Source: Anaerococcus degeneri (lineage in GTDB: Bacteria > Bacillota > Clostridia > Tissierellales > Peptoniphilaceae). Taken from it: DNA of 64,000 bases. Position 1 is the stretch's first letter; each line of letters opens with the position of its first letter. The position numbers and the translations under genes are program-made. The stretch lies in NCBI RefSeq assembly GCF_017874475.1, contig NZ_JAGGLO010000006.1, positions 56,312 to 120,311 on the forward strand, written 5' to 3'. Positions 62,727 to 64,000 of the stretch are shown one piece after another. Under the pieces are notes generated by a model. The model worked only from the letters and a program-made list of their open reading frames with translations. It was not told where the DNA came from and ran no database searches.

Positions 62727-62756
62727 TGGCAACCTGGATGAGAATCGAACCCAGTC
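62727..62756 (-). pseudogene. tRNA-Asp 3' fragment
   Basis: 30 bases match the T-arm and acceptor end of the tRNA-Asp at 62,877 with about four differences, including CCA, but no 5' part precedes them. It is a partial duplicate or an integration scar. Confidence 0.75.
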
Positions 62757-62764
62757 CCTTGCAG

Positions 62765-62866
62765 GGTTTCAAATCATTAGATTTGAAATCTTCGAGACGA
62801 ACGTAGTGAGTCCGAAGAACTCTCCGCCGTAACGGCGGACTGTGAACGAAGTCACATCTAAGGTTT
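62765..62866. repeat. GC-rich hairpin cluster between the tRNA-Asp fragment and tRNA-Asp
   Basis: Hairpins TTTCAAATC/GATTTGAAA, TCCGCCG-taa-CGGCGGA and GTGA/TCAC, plus a CTTCG...CGAAG pair. Its style (GAACGTAGTGAG-like words) recalls fold-back copies A and B. Confidence 0.5.
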
Positions 62867-62876
62867 ATTATTATTT

Positions 62877-62953
62877 TGGCGACCTGGATGGGATTCGAAC
62901 CCACGACCTCCGCCGTGACAGGGCGGCATTCTAACCAGCTGAACTACCAGGCC
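62877..62953 (-). tRNA. tRNA-Asp (GTC)
   Basis: 77 nt, CCA encoded. Anticodon arm CCGCC-CTGTCAC-GGCGG. Confidence 0.95.
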
Positions 62954-63062
62954 ATAAACACGCCTATCTGGCGCATTGAGGAGCCTCACATAGTGGCGTT
63001 AGATTAACGTCAACTTATAGAGTAAAATCCCCTAAATAGTCATTATTGTAATGATATGATTA

Positions 63063-63138
63063 TGGTGGAAGTAACAGGGCTCGAACCTGTGACCCCCTGC
63101 TTGTAAGGCAGATGCTCTCCCAACTGAGCTATACTTCC
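63063..63138 (-). tRNA. tRNA-Val (TAC)
   Basis: 76 nt, CCA encoded. Anticodon arm CTGC-CTTACAA-GCAG gives TAC. Confidence 0.94.
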
Positions 63139-63149
63139 ATAAAACAGAA

Positions 63150-63252
63150 CGTGTTTTTAAGTCCTCGGACTACGTCCTGCGGTATTTCGCGCCTGAAGGG
63201 CGCGCCTCCTCCGTGAGCCGGAGTGGCTTGTCCTCTCTGAGCCGGACGGGCT
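63150..63252. repeat. GC-rich hairpin cluster between tRNA-Val and tRNA-Glu
   Basis: Nested stems GCGCC-tgaa-GGCGC, CTCC/GGAG and GTCC/GGAC. The end (GAGCCGGACGGGCTA) resembles AAGCCGGGCAGGCTA of fold-back copy A near 7,933. Confidence 0.5.
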
Positions 63253-63255
63253 AAT

Positions 63256-63330
63256 TGGTGACCCTACCGGGATTCGAACCCGGGATACCACCGTGAAAGG
63301 GTGGTGTCTTAACCGCTTGACCATAGGGCC
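63256..63330 (-). tRNA. tRNA-Glu (TTC)
   Basis: 75 nt, CCA encoded. Anticodon arm CCACC-CTTTCAC-GGTGG. Confidence 0.95.
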
Positions 63331-63400
63331 TAGATTTTATAAATATTTAAATTTTACCTTAAAAATTAATACCATAGGCTATATAAGTCTATGGTCAATC

Positions 63401-63475
63401 TGGTGACTCCACCGGGATTCGAACCCGGGAAACCAGCGTGAGAGGCTGGTGTCTTAACCGCTTGACCATGGAGCC
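63401..63475 (-). tRNA. tRNA-Glu (CTC)
   Basis: 75 nt, CCA encoded. Anticodon arm CCAGC-CTCTCAC-GCTGG. It is close in sequence to the neighbouring tRNA-Glu (TTC), consistent with a tandem duplication followed by an anticodon change. Confidence 0.94.
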
Positions 63476-63516
63476 ATATAGCTCCTAGGTCAATAAGCTA
63501 AGAGCTTATAAAAAAT

Positions 63517-63593
63517 TGGTAGCGAAGAAGAGACTTGAACTCTTGACACTCCGGGTATGAACCGAATGCTCTAGCCAACTGAGCTACTTCGCC
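63517..63593 (-). tRNA. tRNA-Met (CAT), elongator
   Basis: 77 nt, CCA encoded, TTCGG-TTCATAC-CCGGA anticodon arm. The discriminator is A, which fits the TGGT of the methionine T-box at 6,122. Confidence 0.9.
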
Positions 63594-63615
63594 ATATTAA
63601 AAAATATTATAATTT

Positions 63616-63692
<77 letters not shown>

Positions 63693-63705
63693 CTAAAAGC
63701 TTTTT

Positions 63706-63780
63706 TGGCGCTCAGGGTGGGACTCGAACCCACAACCTACCGGTTAACAGCCGGGTGCTCCACCATTGAGCTACCTAAGC
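63706..63780 (-). tRNA. tRNA-Asn (GTT)
   Basis: 75 nt, CCA encoded. Anticodon arm CCCGG-CTGTTAA-CCGGT(A). First tRNA after 5S rRNA. Confidence 0.94.
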
Positions 63781-63899
63781 ATAAAGCTAGATAGAATAAT
63801 TCTAGGAAAACCTAGAATTTATCATAAATCTTAATTTAATTATTATTACTAACTCTTTTCAAACCTAATCGCAAAAACGATTAGGCTAGAAATAGTTAT

Positions 63900-64000
63900 T
63901 TGGCAACTTCCTACTCTACCACACGGTTGCCCGAGCAGTACCATCGGCGTTATAAGGCTTAACTTCTGTGTTCGGTATGGGAACAGGTGTATCCCTTATG
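63900..64000 (-). rRNA. rrf: 5S rRNA, 5' part outside window
   Basis: The 3' part reads CCAAATAACTATTT-proximal ends, then GGAAGTTGCC-type and GAACACAGAAGTTAAGCC, the conserved 5S core. About 100 of about 117 bases are inside the window. It is transcribed toward the tRNAs. Confidence 0.9.

Noticed and set aside
62650..62904. 84-codon frame across the tRNA-Asp region
   Set aside because: It is made of two tRNA-Asp 3' ends and the hairpin spacer; no RBS or protein family.

Overview
The window looks like a chromosomal segment of a low-GC Gram-positive anaerobe. Several things point to Peptoniphilaceae-type Firmicutes, with Anaerococcus as the closest guess: Firmicutes replication and translation gene orders, T-box leaders, a long-form hibernation factor, LPxTG-type surface proteins, lipoprotein signal peptides and strong AT richness. 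The genus is an inference; no search was run.

Layout. 1-2,145: 3' part of comM/yifB and a long-form hpf, both on the minus strand. 2,220-2,550: a compact locus that reads as an Fst-type toxin with a convergent antisense RNA. 2,626-6,026: S9 peptidase, YihY membrane protein and 5-formyl-THF cyclo-ligase, overlapping on the plus strand. 6,088-7,615: consensus promoter, methionine-type T-box and a MetE-like methyltransferase with no canonical start codon. 7,712-7,971: fold-back repeat. 8,042-9,560: serS with its serine T-box. 9,674-11,566: OatA-like O-acetyltransferase. 11,748-12,145: tRNA-Val and a second fold-back repeat. 12,297-20,810: DUF4349 lipoprotein, nnrE, then (read on the minus strand) yybS-gdpP-rplI-dnaB-GNAT-dnaD-dnaI. 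20,890-24,792: nitrite reductase nrfA with resB, ccsA and a small membrane protein. 24,962-34,382: metallophosphoesterase, DUF1846 protein, sugar transferase, then a tight operon of dehydrogenase, udk, glgB, a small unknown and apbE. 34,531-38,699: VOC protein, tadA, tRNA-Arg, D,D-carboxypeptidase, unknown protein, NUDIX and mscL. 38,740-43,689: topA, dprA, yraN, rnhB, rbgA. 43,796-50,756: an accessory block (Fur-box-controlled ferric-siderophore/heme ABC importer, IS3-derived remnant, ABC exporter, XRE regulator). 51,063-54,741: rplS, trmD, rimM, khpA, rpsP, ffh, ylxM. 54,919-57,403: htrA and msrAB. 57,683-62,061: a large thioester/Cna-B surface adhesin split in two by a -1 frame change at an A6 tract. 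62,317-64,000: ten tRNAs and a partial 5S rRNA, the distal end of an rRNA operon read on the minus strand.

How the genes fit together. The two housekeeping blocks topA...rbgA and rplS...ylxM are normally adjacent in Firmicutes such as Bacillus; here the accessory iron/exporter block sits between them and carries an IS3 scar. NrfA, ResB and CcsA form a self-contained unit for making a periplasm-side pentaheme nitrite reductase. The T-boxes read Met (AUG) and Ser (UCC) and match their downstream genes.

The most interesting observations are the small toxin/antisense RNA locus, the frameshifted double-thioester adhesin, the ATT-initiated methyltransferase, the fold-back repeat family near tRNA and T-box loci, and the NrfA unit with no NrfH in view.
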